Assembly: GCA_021774445.1 (NCBI GenBank)
Contig: JAJFJA010000074.1
Span: forward strand, 1 to 64,000
Direction: 5' to 3'
Origin: Alphaproteobacteria bacterium
GTDB taxonomy: Bacteria > Pseudomonadota > Alphaproteobacteria > UBA6615
Length of the DNA stretch: 64,000 bases
The first letter of the stretch is position 1; the number at the start of each line of letters is the position of its first letter. Made by a program: the position numbers and the translations under genes. Under the pieces are notes generated by a model, which saw only the letters and a list, made by a program, of their open reading frames with translations, was not told the origin of the DNA and made no database searches. Below are positions 33,710 to 42,575 of the stretch, one piece after another.

Positions 33710-34774
33710 ATGCCGACGCTGGAACTGCGAAAAATCTGTGCCTCCTACGGCGACAACCGGATTCTGACGGACCTGGATCTGGAGGTCGCCGACGGCGACT
33801 TCGTGTCGCTGTTGGGGGAAAGCGGCTGCGGCAAGACCACGACCTTGCGGGTGGTCGCCGGGTTCCTGCGTGCGGACAGCGGCGGGGTGTTGCTGGACGG
33901 GGAGGACTACACGCGGCGCCCGCCGAACCGCCGCGGCTTTGGTTATGTGTTTCAGAGTTATGCGCTGTTTCCGCATCTGAACGTGTTCGACAATGTGGCG
34001 TTCGGCTTGCGGCAGCGCAAAGTGGCGCGTGAGGAGGTGCGGCGGCGGGTCGATGAGATGCTGGAGGTGGTGGGGTTGGCCGCGTTGCGCGACCGGTTGT
34101 CGAAGTCCCTATCGGGCGGGCAGAAACAACGGGTGGCTTTGGCGCGGGCGCTGGTGATCAAGCCTGATCTCTTGCTGTTCGACGAGCCGTTGAGCAATTT
34201 GGACGCGAAACTGCGGGTCAAGATGCGGGTCGAAATCCGCCGATTGCAGCAGGAGTTCAAGATTACGACACTGTACGTCACCCATGATCAGGAGGAGTGC
34301 TTCTCGATCTCCGACAAGGTCACGGTGATGAATGACGGAGTGATCGAACAGTTCGATCGGCCGGAGCATATCTTCAGCCAACCGGCCTCGCCCTTCGTTG
34401 CGCGCTTCGTCGGCTTCGAGAATTTTTTCCAATTACGCCATCAGGGTATGAGCGACGGCCGGCACCAACTGGTGGCGGCGGACGGGACCAAATTCGAGGC
34501 GCCGGATCGGCAGACGATCCCCGGCGGCCGGTTGCTCGGTGCGGTGCGGCCCGAGGCAATTGCCTTAGGGCCGGCGGCGAGGACCGGGCAAGCAGGCGAG
34601 ATCGCCGGCTCGATCGCGTTCCGGACTTATCTGGGGCGGGGCTACCAATATATCGTGCAGACGGCGTTGGGCGATTTGACCGTGAATGGCGAGGATCAGC
34701 AGCCCTTTGCCACCGGCGACACGGTCACGTTGCGGGTGCCGCCGGACCGCATGGTGCTGCTGGGTGATGCGTGA
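33710..34774 (+). CDS. Pot-type ABC transporter ATPase (PotA-like)
   Basis: The 354-residue ATPase has all motifs intact: Walker A GESGCGKTTT, Q-loop YVFQSYALFPHL, signature LSGGQKQR, Walker B LLLFDEPLSNLD and H-loop YVTHDQEE. A C-terminal TOBE regulatory domain occupies about residues 240-354. Its stop codon overlaps the GTG start of the amidohydrolase, so the enzyme is co-translated with the importer. Confidence 0.92.
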   Translation: MPTLELRKICASYGDNRILTDLDLEVADGDFVSLLGESGCGKTTTLRVVAGFLRADSGGVLLDGEDYTRRPPNRRGFGYVFQSYALFPHLNVFDNVAFGLRQRKVAREEVRRRVDEMLEVVGLAALRDRLSKSLSGGQKQRVALARALVIKPDLLLFDEPLSNLDAKLRVKMRVEIRRLQQEFKITTLYVTHDQEECFSISDKVTVMNDGVIEQFDRPEHIFSQPASPFVARFVGFENFFQLRHQGMSDGRHQLVAADGTKFEAPDRQTIPGGRLLGAVRPEAIALGPAARTGQAGEIAGSIAFRTYLGRGYQYIVQTALGDLTVNGEDQQPFATGDTVTLRVPPDRMVLLGDA

Positions 34775-36102
34775 CGGAGGGCGCCATAAGGGCCGACCTG
34801 ATTATCCGTAACGGCCTGGTTGTTACGATGGATAGGGACCGCCGGGTCATCGAAGGCGGCGCGGTGGTGGTTACGGGTGCGGAAATCACCGCGGTGGGCG
34901 ATCAGGCGCTGGGTGAGCGTTACGAGGCGGTGACGGTCATCGACGCGGCCGGCGATATCGTCATGCCGGGCATGGTCAACACGCACTGCCACGCCGCGAT
35001 GACGGTGTTTCGCGGTCTCGGGGACGATATCCCGGATCGGCTGGAACGCTATATTTTTCCGCTGGAGGCCAAGGCGGTCACGGCGGAGTTGGTCTATTGG
35101 GGCGCCATGCTGGCGATCCTGGAAATGATCGAAGCCGGGGTCACGACCTTCGCCGATATGTATTTCTTCGAGGAGATGGTCGGCAAGGCGGCGCGGGATC
35201 TGGGCATGCGAGCGGTGGTTGGCGAGACGGTGATCGGTTTTGCCGCCCCCGACTGCGCGACGCCGGAAGACGCGGTGGCGCGGACCCTGGCGATGGCCCG
35301 GGATTGGGGCGGGGACGATCTGGTCCAGGTTGGTTTGGCACCTCATGCGCCCTATTCCCTGGCGGCCGATACCTTACGGCGGGTGGCCGACGTGGCGCGG
35401 GAGGCCGATCTGCCGGTGCAGATCCATCTCGCGGAAACGCAAAAGGAATGGGACGATATGCAGGCGGCGCATGGCCGGTCGCCGGTGGCGTATCTGGCGT
35501 CGGTCGGGCTGCTGAACGACCGGTTGACCGCGGCCCATTGCCTCTTCGCCGATGAAGACGACATGGCGCAGCTACGGGACAGCGGCGCGGGGGTGTCGCA
35601 CAATCCGGGGTCCAATGCCAAGGCCGGCAAAGGCGTGGCGCCGGCGCTGCGGATGCGGGCCCTGGGCATTCCCGTGGGGCTGGGCACCGATGGGGCGATG
35701 AGCGGCAATACGCTGGATATCTTCAGCCAAATGAGCCTGGCGTCGAAAATCCACAAGCTGGAGCAGCGAGACCGCCGGGTGGCGACGGCGGCGGACATGG
35801 TGGCCATGGGCACCATCGATGGTGCCGCCTCGCTGCATATGGCGGCGTCGGTCGGTTCGTTGGAGGCCGGCAAGCGGGCGGATATCGCGGTGGTCAGCAC
35901 GAAATCCACCCATATGCGGCCGCTACATGACGTTTATTCGGCCCTGGTCTATGCGGCGTGGGCCGGCGACGTGCGGCACACGGTGATAAACGGCCGCGTG
36001 GTGATGCGGGATCGGAAGATTCCGGGGTATTCACGGGACAAGATTTACCGGGAGTTCGACCGTATCGCCGGCGGGATCAAGGGGATCGCGGCATCGCTGT
36101 AG
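34771..36102 (+). CDS. Amidohydrolase, MTA/SAH deaminase-like (MtaD/SsnA group)
   Basis: This 443-residue metal-dependent deaminase or hydrolase has the metal ligands VNTHCHAAM (HxH), HLAET, AHCLF and GTDGAMSGN (Asp), in family order. Nearest relatives deaminate methylthioadenosine, adenosylhomocysteine, guanine or triazines. It starts with GTG overlapping the ATPase stop by four bases. Its fusion to an importer operon suggests it acts on the imported molecule, releasing ammonia. The substrate cannot be named from sequence. Confidence 0.85.
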   Translation: MTEGAIRADLIIRNGLVVTMDRDRRVIEGGAVVVTGAEITAVGDQALGERYEAVTVIDAAGDIVMPGMVNTHCHAAMTVFRGLGDDIPDRLERYIFPLEAKAVTAELVYWGAMLAILEMIEAGVTTFADMYFFEEMVGKAARDLGMRAVVGETVIGFAAPDCATPEDAVARTLAMARDWGGDDLVQVGLAPHAPYSLAADTLRRVADVAREADLPVQIHLAETQKEWDDMQAAHGRSPVAYLASVGLLNDRLTAAHCLFADEDDMAQLRDSGAGVSHNPGSNAKAGKGVAPALRMRALGIPVGLGTDGAMSGNTLDIFSQMSLASKIHKLEQRDRRVATAADMVAMGTIDGAASLHMAASVGSLEAGKRADIAVVSTKSTHMRPLHDVYSALVYAAWAGDVRHTVINGRVVMRDRKIPGYSRDKIYREFDRIAGGIKGIAASL

Positions 36103-36131
36103 GGGTTGGCAAGATCAACGGGGTAAATTAT

Positions 36132-36144
36132 CCTACTTGGTAGG
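36132..36144. promoter_or_regulatory. Inverted repeat upstream of parDE
   Basis: CCTAC (36132-36136) and GTAGG (36140-36144) form a 5-bp dyad with a 3-base spacer, 23 bp before the antitoxin start. Ribbon-helix-helix antitoxins usually bind such short dyads and repress their own operon. Binding here is inferred from position. Confidence 0.45.
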
Positions 36145-36167
36145 GAATTTTCCGCGGAGAAAGAATC

Positions 36168-36425
36168 ATGGCGACCGTCAAGAAGAGTATATCGGTGACG
36201 GATCAACAAGCGGCGTGGATCAAATCGCAAATCGCGAAAGGGCACTATAACAACGATAGTGAGATCATTCGGGCCGCTATCCGAGAGAAACAAGAGCGTG
36301 AAGCCGGCATTGAAGCCATTCGCGCCGCAATTATCGAGGGCGAGCAGAGCGGCATGAGCGACCGCACGCCGCAAGAAATCGTCGCGGCCGCGAAAAAACG
36401 CCTAAGGGCAGATGGCAAAATATAG
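36168..36425 (+). CDS. parD: ParD-type ribbon-helix-helix antitoxin
   Basis: The 85-residue protein begins with a ribbon-helix-helix (VKKSISVTDQQAAWIKSQI) followed by NNDSEIIRAAIREKQE, typical of ParD. The charged C-terminal tail is the expected toxin-binding part. It overlaps the toxin gene by 14 bases. The start has GGAGA upstream. It would neutralise ParE and repress the operon. Confidence 0.88.
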   Translation: MATVKKSISVTDQQAAWIKSQIAKGHYNNDSEIIRAAIREKQEREAGIEAIRAAIIEGEQSGMSDRTPQEIVAAAKKRLRADGKI

Positions 36426-36702
36426 GCTGTCGAAAGCCGCCGACGATGATGTTGATCGATTGTTCGTGTTTGGATTTACTCGGTTTGGGCTGAAGCAGGC
36501 CGAGAATTACGTGGACGGGTTGTACAAACGTCTGGACGATGTGACAGAGAGTCCAGGGCGTTGGCCGGTGGTCGCCCATATCCGTGCAGGACTACGGCGC
36601 TGTGCCTATGGAAGTCACTCGATCTACTACCGTATAGACCCTGACGAAATCGTCATTGTCCGTATTTTGGGGCGTGAGGACCCAAAGCAATGGCTCTCGT
36701 GA
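36412..36702 (+). CDS. parE: ParE-type toxin
   Basis: The 96-residue RelE/ParE superfamily protein has LSKAADDDVDRLFVFGFTRFG near the N-terminus and HSIYYRIDPDEIVIVRILGR at the C-terminus, the normal ParE pattern. ParE proteins classically poison DNA gyrase. The gene is intact and sits between the amidohydrolase operon and the DapA-like gene, so it could be a stabilising cassette inserted in the region. Confidence 0.88.
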   Translation: MAKYRLSKAADDDVDRLFVFGFTRFGLKQAENYVDGLYKRLDDVTESPGRWPVVAHIRAGLRRCAYGSHSIYYRIDPDEIVIVRILGREDPKQWLS

Positions 36703-36707
36703 CCGGC

Positions 36708-37625
36708 CTAGCTGGGCCAGGTGAAGTCGAGGGCGTCGAGCGCTTCAGTCAAGTTGGTGGCTGCTTCGCTTTGTAAGGAGACCAGCGGCGGACGGGTGGT
36801 GAGCCACTCAGGGTCGGAGCGGGCGTGGGCGATGACCGCCTTGAGGCCGGGGACCATGGGTTGGGTCTCAGCTGCACGCCGGATTTTTGTTAGTTTCTCC
36901 TGGTCGGCATCGAGGCCCGGGTCGCCGTCCTGGTAAGCCTGATAGAGGGCGCCGATGGCGGCGGTGTTGATGTTGGCGGTGGCGGAAATGCAACCGGCGC
37001 CGCCGGCGCGCAGGCCGTCGAGCAAGAAGACCTCGCTGCCGGGGAAGATTGCGAGGTTGGGGAAATTCTCGATGACGGCGGCGGTATTGGACCAATCGCC
37101 GGAACTGTCCTTGAGGCCGGCAATGGTATCTGGGAAATCCCGAACCAGGCGCTCGATCAGGGGCAGACTGAAGCCGACGCCGGCCATGGGCGGAATATGA
37201 TAGAGATAGACGCGCAGGCGGCTGTCCGCGATGCGGTCAATAACCTGAGCGATGCCGGCATAGAGGCCATCATCGCTGACCCCCTTGTAATAGAAGGGCG
37301 GCAGCAGCAGCACGCCGGCGCAACCATGATCCACGGCATGGCGGGTCAGCGTTTCGGTTTCGGGCAGGGCGCAGCAGCCGGTACCGGGCATGAGGGCGGC
37401 GGGGGAAATGCCGGCCTCGATGAGGCCGTCGAGCAACGCCATGCGCTCAGCCGACGACAAGGAATTGGCCTCACTGGTGGTGCCGAAAGCGGCAAGGCCG
37501 CTGGCGCCATTCGCCAGTAACCATTCGCAATGGCTGATGAATCGCGACGCGTCGACGGCCAAATCGGCGGTGAATGGCGTCAGGGCCGGAACCCAAAGGC
37601 CGCGGCAGGCGTGTGGCTTTGTCAT
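36708..37625 (-). CDS. Dihydrodipicolinate synthase family aldolase/lyase
   Basis: The 305-residue TIM-barrel protein has the Schiff-base Lys in TIAGLKDSSGDW, the Tyr in YLYHIPP and the N-terminal GTTSEANSLSSAER binding loop. The family includes DapA, N-acetylneuraminate lyase, KDG aldolase and hydroxyproline-pathway enzymes. The absence of lysine genes nearby argues for a catabolic 2-oxoacid substrate. It converges on parE with only five bases between the stops. Confidence 0.85.
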   Translation of the reverse strand: MTKPHACRGLWVPALTPFTADLAVDASRFISHCEWLLANGASGLAAFGTTSEANSLSSAERMALLDGLIEAGISPAALMPGTGCCALPETETLTRHAVDHGCAGVLLLPPFYYKGVSDDGLYAGIAQVIDRIADSRLRVYLYHIPPMAGVGFSLPLIERLVRDFPDTIAGLKDSSGDWSNTAAVIENFPNLAIFPGSEVFLLDGLRAGGAGCISATANINTAAIGALYQAYQDGDPGLDADQEKLTKIRRAAETQPMVPGLKAVIAHARSDPEWLTTRPPLVSLQSEAATNLTEALDALDFTWPS

Positions 37626-37635
37626 ATCACCCTTG

Positions 37636-37851
37636 TTAGTGCTGTTGTATCCGTCGAATTGCGAGCAGGTGGATCATAGCAATCGGTAACGGAAAGTGCA
37701 TCCCGGCCAATTTATTCAGATGGCGCAGCGCACTAATTTGGCCGTTATTGCCTGAGCTTCTTGCCGGTAAGCAGGAAGTGAGGATGCGTTTTTCCACACG
37801 CACGCCGGTCTGTACCCGGTCGATCGGTATGCTTCCATCGGGTTTGGTCAT
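37636..37851 (-). pseudogene. Truncated small conserved protein next to an inverted repeat
   Basis: Starting at ATG 37851 the frame reads MTKPDGSIPIDRVQTGVRVEKRIL. This resembles, from memory, the N-terminus of a small conserved alphaproteobacterial protein. After about 24 residues the frame changes to Cys/Pro/Gly-containing sequence with no obvious fold, ending at 37636. A recombination breakpoint or frameshift near 37780 is likely. The start lies two bases from the arm of the 22-bp inverted repeat. If the resemblance is wrong, this is a 71-residue orphan. Confidence 0.35.
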
Positions 37852-37853
37852 CT

Positions 37854-37905
37854 CGCTCTCTCGTGGTTGGTACCAGTGTATATTGGTACCAACCACGAGA
37901 GAGCG
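37854..37905. repeat. Perfect 22-bp inverted repeat
   Basis: The arm at 37854-37875 (ending gtggttggtacca) and the arm at 37884-37905 are exact reverse complements, separated by the 8-base spacer gtgtatat. A 44-nt perfect stem in an otherwise non-coding 309-bp gap is far beyond chance. No U-tract follows either arm. It could be a large operator, a hairpin in the leader of the truncated gene at 37851, or a small mobile or repeat element. The rest of the gap (37626-37934) shows nothing else recognisable. Confidence 0.9.
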
Positions 37906-37934
37906 GAGCGTGCTGCGGCGGCTGCCAGAACGGG

Positions 37935-38819
37935 CTATGGCAGGAACTGGCCGGTTTGGTAGTCGCGGATGGCCTGCCGGATTTCGGTCTGGGTGTTCAT
38001 GACGAACGGGCCGTAGCGGGCGACCGGTTCATTGATCGGTCGGCCGGTGAGCAGGAGTATTTGTGCGGCGCCGACCGCGGTTGTCGGGACGGCGAGGCTG
38101 ACCCCTTCGCCATCGGGGGCGAACAAGACCAGTTGGCCGTCATGGATCGGGCGTTGGGCGCTGCCGGCCGTGGCGGTGCCCTCGAGCAGATAAGCGAAAG
38201 CATTATGGCCGGGCGGGATGGGCTGGTAGGTCGACCCGCCGGGGGCGATGGAATAATGCAGATAGCTGATCGGGGTCACGGTTTCCACCGCCGCCTGTAC
38301 CCCCAGCGCCGCGCCGGCGATGACCCTGACGCTCACCTTGCCATCGAGGTCCCGGGCGGTGGGAATATTTGCGGCCGGCAACGGCTGGTAGCGCGGGGCC
38401 ATCATCTTGTCCTGGCCAGGCAGATTTACCCAGAGTTGCGTGCCGTGCAGGGCGCCCCCGGCGCTGAAAAAATCGGTGTCGAGCATTTCGGAATGGATGA
38501 TGCCGGCACCGGCGGTCATCCATTGGACGTCGCCGGGACTGATGAGCCCGACATTGCCGGCGGAGTCGCGATGCTCGATGGCGCCGTCGAGCAGATAGGT
38601 CACGGTCTCGAAGCCGCGATGGGGGTGATCGGGGACGCCGCCGCTGGGGTTCGCCGAGATCGCCATCGGCCCCATATGATCGAGCAGCAGGAACGGATCG
38701 ACCATATCGAGGTCGGCGTTGGGGAAAGCGCGGCGGATTTCCAGACCGTCGCCTTCGATGGTGCGTGCCGCGTCGACGATGCCGGCGATATCGCGCTGGT
38801 TCTCCGGGGTTGCCGCCAT
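37935..38819 (-). CDS. Pirin family protein
   Basis: The 294-residue double cupin has the pirin N-domain motifs MVDPFLLLDHMGP, DHPHRGFETVTYLLDG (metal-binding His residues) and DVQWMTAGAGIIHSEM. Pirins of this kind bind a metal and some oxidise quercetin, while the role of most is unknown. The start at 38819 has AGG with good spacing. The long open frame further upstream is antisense to glpK and is not coding. Confidence 0.9.
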   Translation of the reverse strand: MAATPENQRDIAGIVDAARTIEGDGLEIRRAFPNADLDMVDPFLLLDHMGPMAISANPSGGVPDHPHRGFETVTYLLDGAIEHRDSAGNVGLISPGDVQWMTAGAGIIHSEMLDTDFFSAGGALHGTQLWVNLPGQDKMMAPRYQPLPAANIPTARDLDGKVSVRVIAGAALGVQAAVETVTPISYLHYSIAPGGSTYQPIPPGHNAFAYLLEGTATAGSAQRPIHDGQLVLFAPDGEGVSLAVPTTAVGAAQILLLTGRPINEPVARYGPFVMNTQTEIRQAIRDYQTGQFLP

Positions 38820-38927
38820 GGACCTACCTTTCGCCCTTCGATGTCTGTGGCGTTGATATATGCCCGGATCGGGTGCGGTCGAGCCGGGCGATGATATAGT
38901 GGGCCATTGGTGCGAAGGAGGCGAGAC

Positions 38928-40392
38928 GTGGGACAGGCCGGCGGGCGGATATTGGCGATTGACCAGGGGACGACAAGCACGCGCGCAATCGTCTTCGACG
39001 GCGCGGGGCAGGCGCAGAAAAGTGCCGGCCGCGAGTTGCCGCAGATCTTTCCCAAACCGGGATGGGTCGAGCATGATCCGGAAGAAATCTGGCAGGCGAC
39101 CTTGGCGGTGTCTCGCGACGTCATGGATGACGACGTCGTAGGGATCGGCATTACCAATCAGCGCGAAACCGTGGTGATCTGGGATCGCGGCAGCGGCGCG
39201 CCGATCCACAACGCCATCGTGTGGCAGGACCGGCGCACCGCGGAGGCCTGTCGGAAATTGACCGAGGCAGGGAAGGCGGCGCTGGTTACCGAGGCGACGG
39301 GGTTGGTCTTGGACCCGTATTTTTCGGCCAGTAAGATCGGTTGGCTGCTGGACGATGTGCCAGGCGCACGGGTGCGCGCGGAAGCCGGCGATCTGGCCTT
39401 CGGCACGATCGACAGCTTCTTGCTGTGGCGGCTGACAAACGGGGCGGTCCATGCCACCGATGCCACGAACGCCTGTCGAACGATGCTGTTCAACATTCAC
39501 ACCCAGGACTGGGACGACAGATTGTTAGCGCTGTTCGGGGTACCGCGCGCGTTGCTGCCGGAGGTCATGGACAATGCGGCGGCGTTCGGCGTCGCGGTGG
39601 CGGAACATTTCGGCCGAGCTCTGCCGATCGGCGGGATGGCAGGAGACCAGCATGCCGCGACCGTCGGGCAGGCCTGCTTCGCGCCGGGGATGATCAAGAG
39701 CACTTACGGCACGGGTTGTTTCGCGGTTCTAAACACCGGCGACACGGCCATTCCGTCGCAAAATCGGATGCTGACGACTATGGCCTATCGTTTGGAGGGC
39801 CGCACGAGCTATGCCCTGGAAGGCAGCATCTTCGTGGCCGGGGCCGCGGTGCAATGGCTGCGCGACGGCCTGGGGGTGATAGCTCGGGCGGAAGAGACGG
39901 AAACGTTGGCCGCCAACCAAGCGGACAATGCCGGGGTCTATCTGGTGCCGGCCTTCACCGGGCTTGGGGCGCCCTATTGGGATGCCGACGCACGGGGTGC
40001 CATCCTCGGTCTGACGCGGGACAGCGGGGTCGCGACCATCGTGCGGGCGGCGTTGGAGGCGGTGTGTTATCAGACCCACGATCTGGTGTCGGCGATGGCT
40101 CAGGATATGGGGCAGTCACCACGCAGTCTGCGTGTGGACGGTGGCATGGTGCACAACAATTGGCTGATGCAATTCTTGGCGGATATCGTCGATCTGCCGG
40201 TCGATCGCCCGGGGGTTACCGAGACCACGGCGCTGGGGGCGGCTTATCTGGCTGGCCTGCAGATCGGGGTCTACGACTCCGTGGAGGTGATTTCCGAACA
40301 CTGGCAGCGGGACCGCCAATTCACGCCGAGCCTGACCGGTGAAGCGCGGCAAACCCTGTTGGCAGGCTGGAAGGATGCGGTCGGGCGAGTCC

Positions 40393-40403
<11 letters not shown>
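38928..40403 (+). CDS. glpK: Glycerol kinase
   Basis: The 491-residue FGGY-family kinase phosphorylates glycerol to sn-glycerol 3-phosphate. Motifs: ILAIDQGTTSTRAIVFD phosphate loop, GITNQRETVVIWDR, the catalytic region around TIDSFLLWRLT, GDQHAATVGQ, and YGTGCFAVLNTG. The GTG start at 38928 is preceded by AAGGAGG at ideal spacing. It lies about 8 kb from the glycerol importer on the same strand, separated by the Pot-type operon and parDE. It overlaps the convergent histidine kinase gene by eleven bases. No glycerol-3-phosphate dehydrogenase is in the window. Confidence 0.93.
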
Positions 40404-41499
<1,096 letters not shown>

Positions 41500-41591
41500 G
41501 CATGTTCCGCATGGTGGCGATCATCGACCGGAAGATGGGGCGGCGCAATGGCCGGCATGGAGCTTTTCCGTGGCTTGTTATGGTTAGCGGA

Positions 41592-42572
41592 TCAGCCGTC
41601 GTAGAGGCCCGCCGTACGGGCGCGCAGTTTGACCAGGCCGAGTACGATATCGATGGTCGGCGTCGGTAACCCGGTTAGCCGGCCAAGTTCCTGGACCGAT
41701 GACACCATGGCGTCGATCTCCATGGGGCGGCCGAGATCGAGATCTTGCAGCATGGAGGTGCGGTGTTCGCCGACCTCACGGGCGCCCTCGATGCGCGCAT
41801 CGACATCAATGAAAAACCGTACACCGATGGCTTCGCCAATGGCCTGGGCCTCCACCATCATAGCGCGGATCACCGTGCGAACCTCGACGTCCTCGGCGAG
41901 GGCCTTGAGGGTGGCAAGGGTCAGGACGCTGACCGGGTTGAAGCTGAGGTTGCCCCACAGTTTGACCCAGATCTCATCGCGGATGGCGGTCTTCACCGGC
42001 GCCTTGATGCCAGCGGTGATAAGCATTTTCGAGAGGGCGCGCACGCGGTCCGATTTGCTGCCGTCGGGTTCGCCAAGTGTCAGGCGGGTGCCGTATTCAT
42101 GGCGGATGACGCCGGGCTCGACGACCTCCGCGGCGATATACACGACGCTACCGATGGCCCGTTGCGGTCCAAGCGCGTCCCATTGCTTACCGCCGGGGTC
42201 AACGGTTTCCAGGCGTTTGTCCTCAAAGGGGCCGTTCTGCTTGTAGAAATACCACCAGGGGATGCCGTTCTGGCCGGTGACCACCGCGGTGTCGGCGCTC
42301 AGCAACGGCCGCATCTTGTCGGCGACGGCAGGGACCGAGTGGGCCTTGAGAGTGACGATGACGTAGTCCTGCTCGCCGGCCTCTGCCGGATCGTCAGTGC
42401 AGCGGGGATGGGCCAGCTGCTCTTTGCCGTCGACAATCAGCCTTAGGCCACGCTCGCGCATGGCGGCGAGATGGGGTCCGCGGGCGATGCAGGTGACGTC
42501 GGCGCCGGCGTTGGCGAGCTTGACCGCCAGATAGCCGCCGATGGCGCCGGCGCCGAAGATGCAGATGCGCAT
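41592..42572 (-). CDS. panE: 2-dehydropantoate 2-reductase (ketopantoate reductase family)
   Basis: The 326-residue NADPH-dependent enzyme has the Rossmann motif CIFGAGAIGGYLA at the N-terminus and, in the C-terminal domain, DEIWVKLWGNLSFNPVS with the catalytic Lys, then a late Glu-containing segment. Family members make pantoate for CoA synthesis, but many paralogues act on other 2-oxoacids. It follows the acyl-CoA ligase gene by three bases, so the two may form a catabolic pair, and the assignment as a true PanE is moderate. Confidence 0.8.
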   Translation of the reverse strand: MRICIFGAGAIGGYLAVKLANAGADVTCIARGPHLAAMRERGLRLIVDGKEQLAHPRCTDDPAEAGEQDYVIVTLKAHSVPAVADKMRPLLSADTAVVTGQNGIPWWYFYKQNGPFEDKRLETVDPGGKQWDALGPQRAIGSVVYIAAEVVEPGVIRHEYGTRLTLGEPDGSKSDRVRALSKMLITAGIKAPVKTAIRDEIWVKLWGNLSFNPVSVLTLATLKALAEDVEVRTVIRAMMVEAQAIGEAIGVRFFIDVDARIEGAREVGEHRTSMLQDLDLGRPMEIDAMVSSVQELGRLTGLPTPTIDIVLGLVKLRARTAGLYDG

Positions 42573-42575
42573 GGG

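Noticed and set aside
31005..34774. Naming the importer potDBCA as a polyamine system
   Set aside because: Family resemblance is real, but the coupled deaminase-type amidohydrolase argues for a different substrate, so no gene symbols are given.
39341..40342. Plus-strand open frame inside glpK in another phase
   Set aside because: Glycerol kinase motifs are all in the glpK frame. This is a shadow frame.
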